A stretch of DNA of 64,000 nt from Pieris napi (GCF_905475465.1 NC_062236.1:2366001-2430000); one strand, 5' to 3'; counted from the stretch's first letter, positions 1 through 12,372 are shown. The notes: generated from the sequence alone by a model not told the origin. Program-made: numbers and translations.

Positions 1-975
1 TCCACCACGGTATGGTTGGGAGTGATTTATTTTTTATTTTAGGTATGCAGGCATTACTGGTTTCTGTTATAATATTTATATATGTTGCTATAATGTCTTC
101 TAACTCTGTTTTATCGGTTATATTATCTACGTTTTGTTGATTTATTCTATTTTCCAAAAGTAACTGACCGATTTTCTCTAGAAAATTAGTTCAGTTAGCT
201 TTTTTAGTATAATATATCCTTGTTGTTTTTAATTCTGTGTTATTCTTTGTTATTTTCTGTTTTATTGTAAAGGTAATAGCATTGTGGTCAGAGCTAATTA
301 AGTTTTGATTTACTTGCCAATTTTAAATTTTTTGTAACATATCTAATGTGCAAGCCGTTACGTCTATAAAACTGGTATATTGTTTATTGGCTCGTATGGT
401 ATAATATGTGGGGGTGTCTCCCTGATTTAAAATTTGCATTTCTAATTGCTCCAGTGTTGCAGCCATATCTTCTCCCCTTTCATCAATTACTGAGCTGCCC
501 CACCAGACACTTTTTGCGTTTGCATCTCCTCCAAAAATTAAGTTGCGTTTAAATTTGCCTTTGATTTTAACTAGTTGGTCTAGGTATGGCACCAAGGGTT
601 TGGGGTAAGGTTCAAAGTAGTAAGAGACGGCTACCATTTCCCACGCACCTGTGTGAATTTTTACCACCACAATATTGTTTGTGGTGAGTTCGGGGTACTG
701 TTCAACTTTTAAGTCGTGGTCAAACACTGCTATCGCAGCTTTTACAACCCCCTCGTTTTTTGCGGTGCTTTGGTAGACTCTAGCCCCCCTATACTGCCTC
801 ACCCTACCTCTGGCGCCGATGTATGGCTCCTGTAGTAACGCAATTGCTATACCTTTCTTTTGTGATTCAATTATAATTTCGTTAGTGGCCAAGTTCTTCT
901 TCTGTAGGTTTGCTTGAACTATTAAGTATGATTTTGAGTTTTTGTCTGTTGGGCCAACTGAGGCAACCTTAGCAA
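1..975 (-). pseudogene. R1-clade non-LTR retrotransposon, endonuclease-domain fragment (broken)
   Basis: On the minus strand an APE-type endonuclease reads from about 975 down to the window edge. It begins with a VQANLQKKNLATNE-type start typical of R1/TRAS/SART elements, followed by LLQEPY (the catalytic Glu), FGGDANAKS (the GDxN motif) and ISSDHNAI (the SDH motif, below 323). The frame is broken by an in-frame TAA near 323 and by another stop near position 200, so this copy is dead. Reverse transcriptase, if kept, lies outside the window to the left. The clade call rests on the QEPY and GGDANAKS wording; the exact family is not resolved. Confidence 0.82.
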
Positions 976-1089
976 TATGCTACTGAGGTAACAGTATCCT
1001 TAATACAAAACTTAATTATGAATCTTGAAGTTTCTATGGATCCAGAAAAAAAACATAACTTTTAACAGTATGTAAAATACAATGTAACA

Positions 1090-1262
1090 TTTAGGAACCA
1101 TCATTTGCTTGCATTGTTGGATCGTCCACCGTCATAGGCCTCCTCCATCTGGTTTCACTCGTGTCTGTCGTACGCCAGGTGAGGTCAAGTCACCATGGCG
1201 ACAGCGGTGATTTCTTCCTCCCAGCGCAGCGCCGGCGGGCTCGCGCGTAACCATATTTTAGA
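1090..1262 (-). mobile_element. RTE-like LINE 3' end, degraded
   Basis: The minus strand reads RWEEEITAVAM, then after stops DRHE and NQMEEAYDGG. This is the usual C-terminal wording of RTE-clade ORF2 (RRWEDDIKKVAG...EWKSLEEAYV in the intact copy at 53-56 kb). It is locally GC-rich against an AT-rich background. In-frame stops show that it is a relic. Confidence 0.55.
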
Positions 1263-1680
1263 CGGCATATTATTTTAGATGTGTTTTGTTTCGTATTTCT
1301 GTACATTTTATCCTGTTTCTCAGATGCTCCTGTTGGCTGATAGTTGATTACTTTTTTCTTCAGTCACAAACTCATTTGAGACTTCATAATGTGCTTGTGT
1401 GACCAATAGGAACTCCAGGCTTTTTTAATTCTTCCCTCTACCTTCTCTATATATATTTGGGCCAAGGTAGGTAACATTCCTATTTAGCTGGCTGTTAACA
1501 GCTTCGTAATCAACTAAATAGTTTACCATATTGTGTGCAATAATTAGTTAAATTGCTATTATAGGTTATATTTTAATATTTTAATCTCCACCTGAAAAAT
1601 ATGTTCACCTCTGGAATGAGAACTGTGCACAACACGCGTGCGCGCATGGTATTTTTTTTGTAAACGTTTGTATAGATTTA
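1263..1680. other. gene-free spacer
   Basis: AT-rich sequence with no open frame of note, no splice-flanked coding stretch and no repeat that I could match elsewhere in the window. Confidence 0.5.
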
Positions 1681-1971
1681 CTAGCTGACCGGGCAAACGT
1701 TTTGCCATGTATATCATTTATAATAAAAAATAGGGGTTGTATATATTTTTTGATGTTGTATCATAAAAAAATAAAAAAAATATAACTTATGTAAAAATTA
1801 AAAAAAAATATTTAGGGGTGGACTACCCTTAACATTTAGGGGGATGAAAAATCGATGTTGTCCGATTCTCAGACATACCCAATATGCACACAAAATTTAA
1901 TGAGAATCGGTCGAGCCGTTTCGGAGGACTTTAACCATAAACACCGCGACACGAGAATTTTATATATTAGA
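1681..1971 (-). mobile_element. non-autonomous Helitron
   Basis: On the minus strand it starts TCTAATATATAA directly after an A. It ends with a GCAAA-acg-TTTGC hairpin followed by CCGGTCAG and CTAG directly before a T. These are the canonical Helitron termini (5' TC, 3' hairpin, CTRR, A/T insertion site). The interior shares the wording 'cggacaacat...ccctaaatgttaaggg' with the + strand copy starting at 46221. No Rep/helicase coding is present. Confidence 0.7.
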
Positions 1972-3387
1972 TAAACACTATTCTACACATAGCAGTGTTT
2001 TCATATATCCAGTGCTATACATCTTTTATAGATCGTAACTTTGTCCATGTTTCGCTGATCTAATTTTTTTATAGTCACAGATGTTGAACTATGTAACACG
2101 CCTATTGTCATTTACAAAAGAAAACTCCTATCCAAGCATAAAGATAAAAGTTTAAACCTTTATTCTAAAAAAAGGGTAAACTCACCCAAACAAGGAATCC
2201 ATTATTATACAAAAAAAACAAGATCAAAAACATTGGGTAATTGATGAAAGCGACCACTTTCACCAAAATGTAACAAAGTTGCGGTCGGTCATCCATCTTT
2301 TCAAAGAAATTTTTCGTCTCCGATGTTGTTTATGATGTTATACTTGAAAGGCATTTCAAACACTTCATTTTATACGTACAAGGGTTAAACGACTGCTTTT
2401 TTGCTTGAGCCTTTCAAATTTTAATTATATTTTAGAACCTTTATGGCAACACAAGAGATATTTATTTACAAATAGTAAATAATAGTAGATACTCCCGAAA
2501 TAAGGGGTCAAATTAACCCTAGTATAGTATAATTGTTGGGTATTGGCAATTTCTGCACTAGAGTAGGTACTCCAGTATCCACAGATTGCAATTTTCAATA
2601 GTTCTTTATTATTCCATGATAAGGTCAGACGATCATACATATGAACAAACACAATTAAGTTTTGTACCTTAAATTAACATTTTATTTAGTTAAAATTTTT
2701 ATGTGTGTACATACAAGATCCTGTACAAATTATAATTGGTGTTCAATGGATAAGGCAATCAATTGAAATTTTATGGAAACATTCCAGTTATTATATATTA
2801 ATATACCTTCACTATAAATATGTTATTTACTGCGTATGTAATGATATTGCTTCTAAAGATAAAAATAGTATGGAATTTACCGATTGTATAGAGTAATATA
2901 TCAAAATCATTGCTCTATCCATAATTCTCATGGGTGATAAATTCATCTCATAGATGTTTTCAAAATAGAATTTAGTATTTTTTTAAACTATACTTGGCAT
3001 ATATCTTTACATTGTAAATGTTGTACAATTAAGAATTTTTATTATCGTCACTTCATCTCTGTGTCTGAATTAACGAAATGTTAAAATGTGCTTGAATGGG
3101 TTTATAGATTACAGAGGATTTTACAATCATTGTGATATTAATTATAAAACATTAATCCATTAATTACGTTTCATATGTAAATAATATTATTTCCGTATTT
3201 TACTATAAACCACATAATTTTGTGTAATGAGAAATTATATGCATAATTTAATTAACATTTCGATGAGTTAACAGTAAGTTAATTAATCGAAATGTTAATT
3301 CTGAGAGAAATATATGGGTTTATTTATGTACAATTGTGTTTCGTTAGGTGGTAATTGTTTATGAAATTATATATAAGTACTATAGGA
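1972..3387. other. gene-free AT-rich stretch
   Basis: Only short open frames (up to 75 codons) with no recognisable domain or good splice context. I see no transposon termini and no repeat that is also present elsewhere in the window. Confidence 0.5.
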
Positions 3388-3450
3388 CTTGTGGTTTCAG
3401 CGTGCAACCTTCACGACTGAGGTCGTGCGTTTAAGTCTCGACTGGACCAA
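3388..3450 (+). repeat. tRNA-derived SINE, head fragment
   Basis: Matches the head of the SINE copies at 7957 and 12090: 'gtggtttcagcgtgc...ctgaggtcgt' and a degenerate B box. The body is missing. Confidence 0.55.
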
Positions 3451-3633
3451 TTAATTGATCTATGCAAACTAATAAAAAGTAAATTCTGTTATTTACCTAC
3501 ACAAAGTAAAAAATAAAAATAATAGTAATATCGATTTTTGACAGAAAGATACACAAATCCAGAAGTGCAAAAGAAACAGTCCAACAAAGACACTGAAAAG
3601 ATTTTCAGTGTTCCCAGAATGTGGCGTGTCTTA

Positions 3634-3841
3634 GGCGCGAAACATAGAAAAGGCGTAAGGTAAAGGCGCGGCGCAGGCGCATAGCCGGCGTGGAACAGAT
3701 ATGGCACGACGTGCCTGTGCCACGCCGCTTGAGTATAATTAACAACGTGCAGCTTACGTACATTTTGTATTGACGCGTTTCGAAGCGGTAAGATGCCTGC
3801 GCCGCGCCTTCACCGTACGTTTTTTCTGTGTGTTTCGCGCC
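3634..3841. mobile_element. GC-rich MITE with long terminal inverted repeats, TTA target duplication
   Basis: The left end GGCGCGAAACA and the right end TGTTTCGCGCC-type sequence are inverted copies. The similarity continues inward for about 50 bases (aaggcgcggcgcaggc on both arms). TTA flanks both ends (3631-3633 and 3842-3844). A 3-bp TTA/TAA duplication is typical of PIF/Harbinger elements. No coding capacity. Confidence 0.65.
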
Positions 3842-3844
3842 TTA

Positions 3845-5035
3845 GACACAAAAATCGAGTTCAGGCTTATGTTTTGAAATAATTACTCAATATATTTTTT
3901 GACGTGAATTAAATTCGGTGGCGGTTGTTGTATGGATGTTTATATATAGTTAACTAAAACACTTTATTTGAAGCTGGGTAACAATTGACTTTAATCATTT
4001 AAAATATGAGATGATAACTAACATAAAATAAGGCGTAGTATGGTTGCGACGCTAACAAAAACTAACTTAACTTATTGAAGACTTCTTAAATCTAAGCGAC
4101 ACTTATGTTATTGAACATTATCGGAAACGAGAATGTTAAAATGAATGAATAGCGTAATAAAGCTTCTTTGCACAAATTGCAAATTGTTTAGCATCTATTT
4201 TATTAAACATTTTCCTTTCATTTTATGCTTAATATATCCGGCCTCATTATAAACTGTGGTTACCTTGTTAAGATGTTTTTTCTATATAAAAATAACGCAT
4301 GCGAACCAGCGGTCACGTTTTATAATACTGGCAATCGGGTACTTGTATAGATGCCAGTCTCAATATATTTCATGCCCACTGTCGATTTTGCACCAGAAAA
4401 CATCCAAGTGCAGAACCAGTATCCACGAAGTCAGTGTTTATAGCCGTATATTTAACTGCGTATTATTACATACATACTAACAAGTCTCCCTAACCTCTAA
4501 ATTAACAAAGAAGAATTCGTAACAAAAACTTCTTTGCTGGTTTTTTTTATGGTAATAATATAAATAATGTTGCTTGAGCCAAGTGTCACGTAAAAGTCTT
4601 ATACTCTTTGCGGAAAAGCTTGCTTATAAATTGCGTAGTGCGTACTGTACTCGACAACGATGTAATAAAATGTTTAATATCCAAATGCATGTACATATAT
4701 ATTTCAGTTAAAATAACTATTCATATATTGTATCAATTTTAAAACTGCTTCGCATGTTATTCTTTACGAAATCACTATTTAGGGTGCTTAGAATGTAGAT
4801 GATAAATGTATTTACTACTAGCAAGGACGTAAATGGCATCATGAATGAAAAATCTATGTGTGTTGAAAGGCGTTTGGATTGTCCTATCGACGTATATCAC
4901 AAACGAAGTAGAGTCTATACTAACGTATGCGGTAAATCAATAGTTGACAGAATATTGATAAAATTTGTGTGAATTTTGATTTTTATTGATTTCATGAGCA
5001 ATTAATTTACCATTATTGTATAGTTTTGTTGGCAG
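3845..5035. other. gene-free; contains one arm of a dispersed repeat
   Basis: About 3905-4145 is related, in inverted orientation, to 5785-5835 plus 6130-6275: shared 'ttcggtggcggttgttg', 'gctaacaaaaact' and 'acattatcggaaacgagaat'. The remainder, including a 74-codon open frame at 4256-4480, shows no recognisable coding signal. Confidence 0.45.
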
Positions 5036-5300
5036 TTGAGCAGTGTTGGCCTAGAGACTCTCATCCATGAGGTTGTAGGTTGGAACTCCGGCTGTGCACC
5101 AATGGATTTTCTGTTTATATACTCGGTAGAACAGCGAAGGAAATCATTGGGAGGAAACCGACATGATTTGGACCCAAAAAGTTACCGACGTGTGGCAGAC
5201 ACAGATCACCTACCTACGATACTTACCTATTGGAAAAAACGATCACGAAATAGATACAGAAAACTGAGTCCCAGAACTAAAAGGTTGTAGTGCCTCTGGT
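5036..5300 (+). repeat. tRNA-derived SINE, diverged full-length copy
   Basis: Same order as the other copies: 'gcagtgttggcc', 'ctgtgcaccaatgga', 'gaggaaaccgacat', 'acccaaaaagt', 'gatcaccta', ending 'aggttgtagtgcc'. The B-box region is eroded. Confidence 0.7.
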
Positions 5301-5784
5301 TCTTTTACATAGTTTTATTTCTGATAAAATCTTCGTTTAATTTTGTATGAGGAAGGGCGCTGATACCAAAGGAATAGCAATGATCCACCGATACTTAAGT
5401 TTTTACGGCAACCTCGCCTTTACTCGAAGGGGTAATCGAATTTTCTTTTGCTTCCTGTCTTCGCCAATATTACCCAATTCTCACAGGATGCTTATTTTTA
5501 TTTTCACAATCTTTGCATCGTATCATCTCAATCTGGTTTATATAAAATTTTCATAACTTCTTTCATTATTTTTCAAATAATTAATACTTTTACACACACA
5601 CACAGCAGTGTATCTTTGAACACGACTAATAATAATAACTTCGCGTATATATATTTTAGTTAATAATTAGATGTTAACAATCTTAAAAATCTTACACTTA
5701 AAGACAATAAACTATAATATGTCATTTTTGCTAGTAATAAATGAGCCCTTTAGTTTTTCATACACTAATTAATTGTAATATACC
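5301..5784. other. gene-free spacer
   Basis: Short overlapping open frames around 5347-5663 lack codon structure or domains. A short (CA)n tract lies near 5593. Nothing else is recognised. Confidence 0.45.
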
Positions 5785-6275
5785 ATTCTCGTTTCCGATA
5801 ATGTACAATACGTCGACATCGCTTATATCCTTTATACGTAACAGAACGTAACACTTAAAATTATAAAAACATAATTCAAAAATCATTTAATCATATAGGT
5901 AACACATTGTACACTTATGACTTGTCAGTAAAGAAATACATATTAATGCTTCTAATTTTACATTAAGTGCCAGTTCTCAAATCAAGGGCGTAGAACGGAA
6001 GAGAAGAACTGGCAATAAACTCTCCGCCACTCTTTTTATTCGCCATGTTTTTTTTTTACACAACGTTTGTAAGGAGCTGCAACCATTAAACCATGTTCCA
6101 CATGACATCTAGTAGAGAAGTAGAAATAGAAGTAATTAATAATAATAACATAAATTAAAAACAAAGACTTAACTTAGTTTTAAGAATCCATAAATAACTA
6201 ACAGTTTTTGTTAGCATCAGACAAAGAGTTTCATTTATTTGAACATACCTCCAACAACCGCCACCGAACTTAACT
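5785..6275 (-). repeat. dispersed repeat interrupted by a LINE tail
   Basis: Its outer parts (5785-5835 and 6130-6275) match 3905-4145 in inverted orientation. The middle, about 5860-6130, is a minus-strand Jockey/CR1-like LINE 3' tail recognised by 'tgccagttctcaaatcaaggg', 'gaagaactggca' and 'gtaaggagctgcaaccat', also found at 7140-7445, 23655-23930, 31440-31600 and 37640-37930. The LINE tail therefore appears to have inserted into the older repeat. Confidence 0.5.
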
Positions 6276-6410
6276 AGAGTCATCCCTAAAAATAGTTGGT
6301 GGGTATAGCTCGACTCTCAACACTTAGGAAAAGTTGTATTGATATCTACAATAGTATTCCTAACTAAAATACGGCATAGGAAATATTTTAGCTGGTTTGT
6401 TGATCTTTTT

Positions 6411-6655
6411 TTTTTTTTTTTTAAGTAAATTCACACCAATTGACCTAGTCCTATGCTAAGCTGGTGAAGCTTGTGTTATGGGTACTAGGCAACGGATATA
6501 CATACATATTATAGATATAAAGACATATAAATACATATTTAAACATCCAAGACCTAAGCACAACACCAAATGCTCATCACATCGATGTTCGTCTCAGCCG
6601 GGGATCGAACCCGGGACCCATGGATTCGTAGTCAGGGGTGGGTGATTAGCATATA
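6411..6655 (-). repeat. second tRNA-derived SINE family
   Basis: Reverse complement of the copy at 46505-46760. It has a tRNA-like head with GGTTCGATCCC B box and 'gctgagacgaacatcgatg', then the 'cctagtacccataac' body and the 'gactaggtcaattggtgtga' end, then a homopolymer run. Confidence 0.75.
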
Positions 6656-6859
6656 AGGTGATTAGCAGCTTCAAACTTCTCGTGAAACACGTAGAGACAG
6701 GAAGGTCACGAGACCGATGTCGAGATGTTGCATTTTAATTCAGCGGAAACACTTCAATAAATCGATTCCTGTTTTGATCTCGTCGTACCGATTGTTGATG
6801 TCACTACAAACTATTTAAACTGATCGATTCCAGACTAACTTCACTCGCGCTTTTCATTT

Positions 6860-7092
6860 CTGAAGGTGGTGTTAGTGGTGTCGCACAACTTCTACTCTCG
6901 CCTGTTTCCAGCAAGTCTCTGTACCTGGGAGATGGTGAGACCTGGGACGGCCTTTTCTTGATCGGTCCAGCGAGTAGGAGATCGGCTTCGAGGTCTGCTC
7001 CCGTCCACTTCTCAATTCACAATCGGCGACGTCCATGCGTCGGGTTGTCTCTCTCCCTAAAATATGGCGAGGGGGCCGATAGCTGGCCATGC
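6860..7092 (-). pseudogene. RTE-like LINE ORF2 C-terminus, frameshifted
   Basis: Minus-strand frames read RSPTRWTDQEKAV and then NRRE, matching the usual 'RPPTRWTDDI...DRxEW' end of RTE ORF2. The upstream part (MASYRPPRHILGR) continues only in another frame, so it is frameshifted. Local GC is higher than the surroundings. Confidence 0.5.
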
Positions 7093-7139
7093 GTCATACT
7101 CGTGAACGGGTGCTACTTGTGGTGACTGGTCGTACTTGA

Positions 7140-7445
7140 ATTCGTGTATGCGGTGATGTTAATTATTTCGACTATGTGTTTGCGTGTTGTTCCCACGAGA
7201 ATGTAAGTGCGTGCTCCTATTTCACCATGCCTCCTGCTGATAGGGGACAAGTCTTTGTTTTTAATTTATGTTATTATTATTACTTACTTAAAATGTCATG
7301 TGGAACATGGTGTAATGGTTGCAGCTCCTTACAAACGTTCAGAACTGGCAGTAAATGTAAAATTAGAAGCATTAATATGTATTTCTTTAATGACGAATCA
7401 CAAGTGTACATTGTGTTACCTACGTGAATAAATGATTTTAGAATT
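7140..7445 (+). repeat. Jockey/CR1-like LINE 3' tail
   Basis: Carries 'acatggtgtaatggttgcag', 'ctccttacaaacgttcagaa' and 'aagtgtacattgtgtta' in the opposite orientation to the copies at 5860-6130 and 37640-37930. The open frames at 7176-7431 are chance reads through it. Confidence 0.6.
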
Positions 7446-7956
7446 TTTTGAATTTTTGAATAACTTTTCTAAATTATCTGGATCTCTACATGTTACATAT
7501 CCATATAACTCTGGCTCCGAAAAGTCTTGAAGACGAATTTTGTTCACGTTCGATCTCCAGGCTGACAGATTCGTGTTTTTGTATACCCTCCATAGAATTT
7601 TTTTGGACTTCTTGGTACTCCAGATTTATTTTTTATATCTTGGGTTGCTAGTCTTGCTATTAGCAGTAAAGCCATCCAAGAGTTTTATTATTGTCTATGA
7701 ATGATTTTCGTTTACTAGTATATGTGTCCTTGTCACCTATGATCTAATCGACAGATTCACTTCCGGTCTTGTAAAATTAATACCAACGTGTGTGTGGGCG
7801 CAATGAATAAAACTCCTATAAACCTGGAGAGGAAGTTATGATATTAGTATTGAGCGTAGGTAGGTGTGTTATTAGATCATCTGTATATATTTATAAAAAT
7901 AAACCAATCTAATAGCACTGTCTTATATACTATCTACAAACTAAAAACTGAGCTTA
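7446..7956. other. gene-free spacer
   Basis: No open frame, splice-bounded coding stretch, repeat or transposon end that I can support. Confidence 0.45.
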
Positions 7957-8205
7957 TGAGCAGTGTTGGGCTTTAGCGTGCGACTCTCACCCCTGAGGTG
8001 GTAGGTTCGATCCCCGACTGTGCACCAATGAACTTTCCTTCTATGTGAAGGAAAACATCGTGGAGAAACCGGCTTGCCATATATACCCAAGAAGTCGACG
8101 GCGTGTGTCAGGCACAGGAAGCTAATCACCTATGAAGAATCATGAAAAAGATACAGACATCTGAGGCCCCGCCCTAAAAAGGTTGTAGCGCCAATTTTTT
8201 TTTTA
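7957..8205 (+). repeat. tRNA-derived SINE, full copy
   Basis: 'gagcagtgttgggctttagc', B box 'ggttcgatccccg', 'tgtgcaccaatgaactttcc', 'gtgaaggaaaacatcg', 'agaagtcgacggcgtgtgtc', ending 'aaaaaggttgtagcgcc'. The 62-codon minus-strand frame here is a shadow. Confidence 0.8.
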
Positions 8206-9639
8206 AACTAAAAACTCCATGAACTGAAGTACTCATCTGTCTCTTTTCATCATAGCGTAAACACATTTTGGCAGAAAGGGACGAAATAGTGCAATTAAAC
8301 TTATTTAGTTTTAATTAATAAGTAATATTGTTATACATTTGATACAAAGTTGATAACTTACTGAAAATTGAAAGATATAAGAACGAGAGCCTGCTATATG
8401 GTAGGCAAGCTGTTATCAGAGTACACCGATGAAATGCAGTCAACATAATGGGTATCTAATATATTTTTTCAGTATTTATAGTATTCAACCTAAAATTTTT
8501 GTAATTTTGTTAACGTAAATTAATATATTTTTAATTATGTTTGTTCTAGTCCTTGATATCTCCTTACTAATATATAGTTGAAGAGTTTAACCGCGTTAAC
8601 CTCAAGAACTATTTCTTCGAATGAAAAAATCAAAATGGAAAATTACTTATTGAATAATAATACATAGTAAATTGTTAATATTATACTGATTACGCCGTTA
8701 AACTCGGCTGTATTCAAAAATAAATATAATTCCTTTGTAGCTATAGCATTGTATTATGATAAAAGGCAACTCAAATTCTCTTTTCATTTATCGCCAAAAT
8801 CCTTTAAGGGTATAATTTATGATCGTTTCTATTATTTAGTCTATATTATTAATAACTGTGAAATTCTCAATTCAAAAGTGCCGCTTCACACGATAAATAT
8901 ATAAAAGCACTTCATAAGCAAATACATTTGGAATTATAAGCATGCCACACAACAATTAGACAAGGTAATGGAATTTGCCCTGCCCGTAATGCTTGGTGCA
9001 ATCCCTCTTGTCACCATAAACACGTGAATATACGACAAAGCCTCAAACAGTATTTGTTTAGTCTGAAAGAGCCTTTTTCTACGTTTATATTGAACAATGA
9101 AATAGTCATATTTGTTATTAATGGTATTTTAAAAACAAATTTAAACTATCTTAGTATATGTATTAATGTATATAAAATTACAAGAAAGGAAGAAAGAAAC
9201 AAAAATTTTATCATACACAGGTAAAATAAAGAGCACTAGCCCCCTACACTAGGATTACCTGTGTTGTGGGCAGTCGGTCTCTTCCTTTTGATGTTTACTG
9301 TACCTGACAATAATTTCTATATAACTTAATTTATAATTAAACTATTTTTGCAAAATAAAATTTTTTTCTGTTCATGACTTTTAGTGAATGTATGTAATGT
9401 GAGTTTTAGTTATAACCATAATTTGTAATATATGCAGAATTTAGACAATAGAGATAAGATGGCGGATTAATCATGACATATTTAGCATTACGTATATAGT
9501 AAACATAATTTTATTAAATTAAAATTATATTTAAGTGGACGCCATTAAAATTGGTGTCGGAGATGATCTCAAAGAATGTGGCCAGTTAAAAAAAATATGT
9601 TAGTTCATTAAAACCGACCACTATGATTTTATCGCTATT
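8206..9639. other. gene-free stretch with one short repeat
   Basis: 9228-9290 ('cactagccccctacactagg', 'acctgtgttgtggg') matches 44030-44080 in inverted orientation. The 66-codon frame at 9024-9224 is AT-driven and has no domain. Confidence 0.4.
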
Positions 9640-9800
9640 AGTGAAATTTTAAAGCGAGTGGCGGAGAGTTTCCTGCCAGATCTTCTCTACGCCCTTGACT
9701 TGCGAACTAGTATTAAGTAAATGTATTTAGAATCAATTTAACATCTTTTCTTTTGACGTTCATAAGCTGTACCTATTATATGAATAAAGTTATATTGTGT
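9640..9800 (+). repeat. Jockey/CR1-like LINE 3' end
   Basis: 'gtggcggagagtttcctgcc', 'cgcccttgacttgcgaact' and 'gacgttcataag', then 'atgaataaag' with a poly(A) signal. The same order occurs at 23770-23930 and 31480-31600. Confidence 0.6.
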
Positions 9801-11091
9801 TTGAGTTTAAATTTGAAATTGTTTAAATGGTAACTAATTAGGCAATTTTCACCTCGGCAAGTAAATCGGTTTAATACGGTTTTTAAGCCGAGTTGCGATT
9901 TTGGTTTACGTATTTAGAAACATTGTCCTACTGGGTAAATAGGGCAATGTATTGTCAAACTTGACTAAGTCTGACTTCGAAATTTTTTAGTCCTATGGTT
10001 ATAACTTGACTTCTAGCTTCGTTTATCTACTTTTTTCATTGAATTAAAATTCATTCCAAGATGGTGCAGGCTATCAATTTTGTAAAAAGCATTCATCGTT
10101 CTTTTACAGTTTGTATCTTGATCTTTCACTGCTTTTCATCATCAGTTTTCTTATGTCGGTTTTTACGGTTGTAGCTCGTCCGTTTTACAGTATAGTTGTG
10201 AGAACAGCATTGTAAATATTGAGATATGAGTAAGGTTGGTGTCGATTGTTGGAGGGATGTTCAAATATATGATAAGCTATTTGTTTAACCTTTAATATCT
10301 TTAATAGCTCACAGTAAGCTAAACTTTAGTATTCACCTACTATTGGGTATTTTTAAATTAAAATTCAATTCATATATAATGATCGCGTTAATAATAGCCG
10401 CTTTAGACGCCCTATGTGAAATTAATTGGAAATATTATTATAAAAACTGTAAATATATACTTCCTTAGTATGTTTTAATTGAAAAATGGTAAATAGTATA
10501 CTTTTAATTGATTCAACAATTCCACAAAGAACAATTCCACGAAAAGCTAAATTTATGCATGAAATTAAATTCTGAGAACTGCTAATGTTAAATATTAATT
10601 CAAACAACTTCTAGGAATTGTTTTAACGTATAAATTGGTTTACGGTTTATATTGTTGGTAAATTTCGTTCGCTTGGAAACAAAAAAACATAGAATGCAAA
10701 ATCACACACACTTTATAAACATTATAATCGTATTATATATGTTACCTATTGCCATGATATCTGTAGTAAGTCGCTTGTGAAATAGACAAGAGCTACTTGT
10801 AAACTCTAAATTAAGTATTTCGAGATTACAATATTTTTAAATACATTACCCACTACAAACGGATCATAAAGACCTCCCTTCATGGATGTGACAAATGTGT
10901 AAGACAGTTTAACGCCGAGTAATTTTGGTTGCAGGTTTGGCAGTTTTCAATGCAGTTAATTTGTAATCAGTAAGTATGTCAAACGCGACGAAATATTATT
11001 TACAAATGCTATTTTGCTAATCTAAATATATACACATAGGTACGTTATTTAATATATCCAACGACAATAGTCAAATTAATAAAATAAGTAT
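9801..11091. other. gene-free stretch
   Basis: AT-rich with short frames only (61 codons at most). I see nothing coding, no repeat family shared within the window and no transposon termini. Confidence 0.45.
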
Positions 11092-11600
11092 ATCAGTGGC
11101 GCTACTACCATTTCGGGGGCCTCAGATTTCTGAATCTGTTTCATGATAATTTGTCAATCTAATAAGGCAAGTAGGTGATCAACCTATGCCTGACATACGC
11201 CGTCGACTTTTTGGGTCTAAGGGTGCGTACAGACTTTGTAACATATTATATAACTTGTGTTTTATAACACGTCCACATTATGTAACCTTGTTATTCAACA
11301 TTATAACGTAAAACAATACTGTACTATTAGAATAACAATGCAATATAACCATTTTAAATAACAAACGAAAATCAAAAAAACGTAGATGCTGGGTTCGTCC
11401 TAGCATACATATCAATAACAACATTATAGTAGTTATTATAACATGTTTTATAACATTCAGTGTCCACATTATCTGAAATATGTTGTATAGCAATGTTGTA
11501 TAACATGTTATGTTATATAGTCTGTACGCACCTTAAGGCAAGTTTGAGCGAATGTTAAATGCGCACATAGAAAGAAAGTCCATTGGTGCACAGCCGTAAA
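11092..11600 (-). repeat. SINE split by a MITE
   Basis: The minus-strand SINE runs from 'cagtggcgctactac' at the low end to 'gtccattggtgcacagccg' at the high end. It is interrupted at its 'gggtctaa | ggcaag' position by the MITE at 11221-11533. Comparison with the uninterrupted copy at 29868-30075 gives the break exactly. Confidence 0.75.
11221..11533. mobile_element. Harbinger-like MITE inserted in a SINE
   Basis: The left end GGGTGCGTACAGACT and the right end AGTCTGTACGCACCT are inverted copies with one mismatch. TAA flanks both sides (11218-11220 and 11534-11536). The interior is rich in 'ttataacatgttataac' type palindromes. No coding capacity; the minus-strand frame at 11278-11493 is chance. 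Confidence 0.7.
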
Positions 11601-12089
11601 TGTTGTAGGAGCCATCTATGACTCGGTCTGTTGAAATTGTTACAAAAATATAAAACCACAGGTAAGCAATAAAATAATATTAATTCAAACCCTGCATTAT
11701 TCACACAGACCCAAGTCTGAGTTTAAGTGGAAATAAAAAGAAATCCGAGAATATATTTCCATTTTTGATCCCGTAAAATCAGCCCAATAAATCCGTATAA
11801 GCATTAACTTAAGGATTTCCCGTAAGCACTTCCGGATGACCGCAAATAAAGTGGAAACAGCAAAAAGTAGTTACAATCCCATTAGGGGAGGATAAATCAG
11901 TTTACAACTTGTTTTTCCCGAGTTGTTTTGTTTGTCCTCAGGTGTAATGGAATATTTATGTGGAACAGTTTCTATTTAAAAGAAATCTTTTTGAGTATCA
12001 TCCTATTGATATTCGTTGCCTAATGGTACAAAAATATAGTCAGAAAGCTTTGATTGTAGAGCAAATAACATAACTAATTATGAATAGTT

Positions 12090-12372
12090 GGCGAGCTGTG
12101 TTGGCTTAGTGGTTTCAGTGTGCGACTCTCATTCCTGAGGACGTAGGTTCGATCCCCGCCTGTGCACCAATGGACTTTATGTCTACGTGCATCTACAACT
12201 TGCTTGTATGGTAAAGGAAATCGTGAGGAAGTTGGCATGTCTTAAATCCTAAAATCGACGACATGTGTTAGTGTGACAGAAGGCCTGGCCTATCACTTAT
12301 GAAAAAAATTTATCTAAGAAACGGATGGAATCTGCCAACACTCATACAGCGTTGTGGCGCCACTAATTAGTT
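12090..12372 (+). repeat. tRNA-derived SINE (left duplicate)
   Basis: 'gtggtttcagtgtgcgactc', B box 'ggttcgatccccg', 'tgtgcaccaatgga', 'cgtgaggaagttggcatgtc', ending 'cgttgtggcgcca'. It has an ortholog-like partner at 14120-14385 because of the tandem duplication. Confidence 0.8.

Noticed and set aside
4256..4480. 74-codon plus-strand frame, with a coding-like minus-strand read
   Set aside because: No recognisable domain, no splice sites in phase and no repeat partner; not enough to call a gene.
7960..8030. Possible tRNA gene (B box GGTTCGATCCC)
   Set aside because: The same head recurs with a common body many times in the window, so it is a SINE head, not a functional tRNA.
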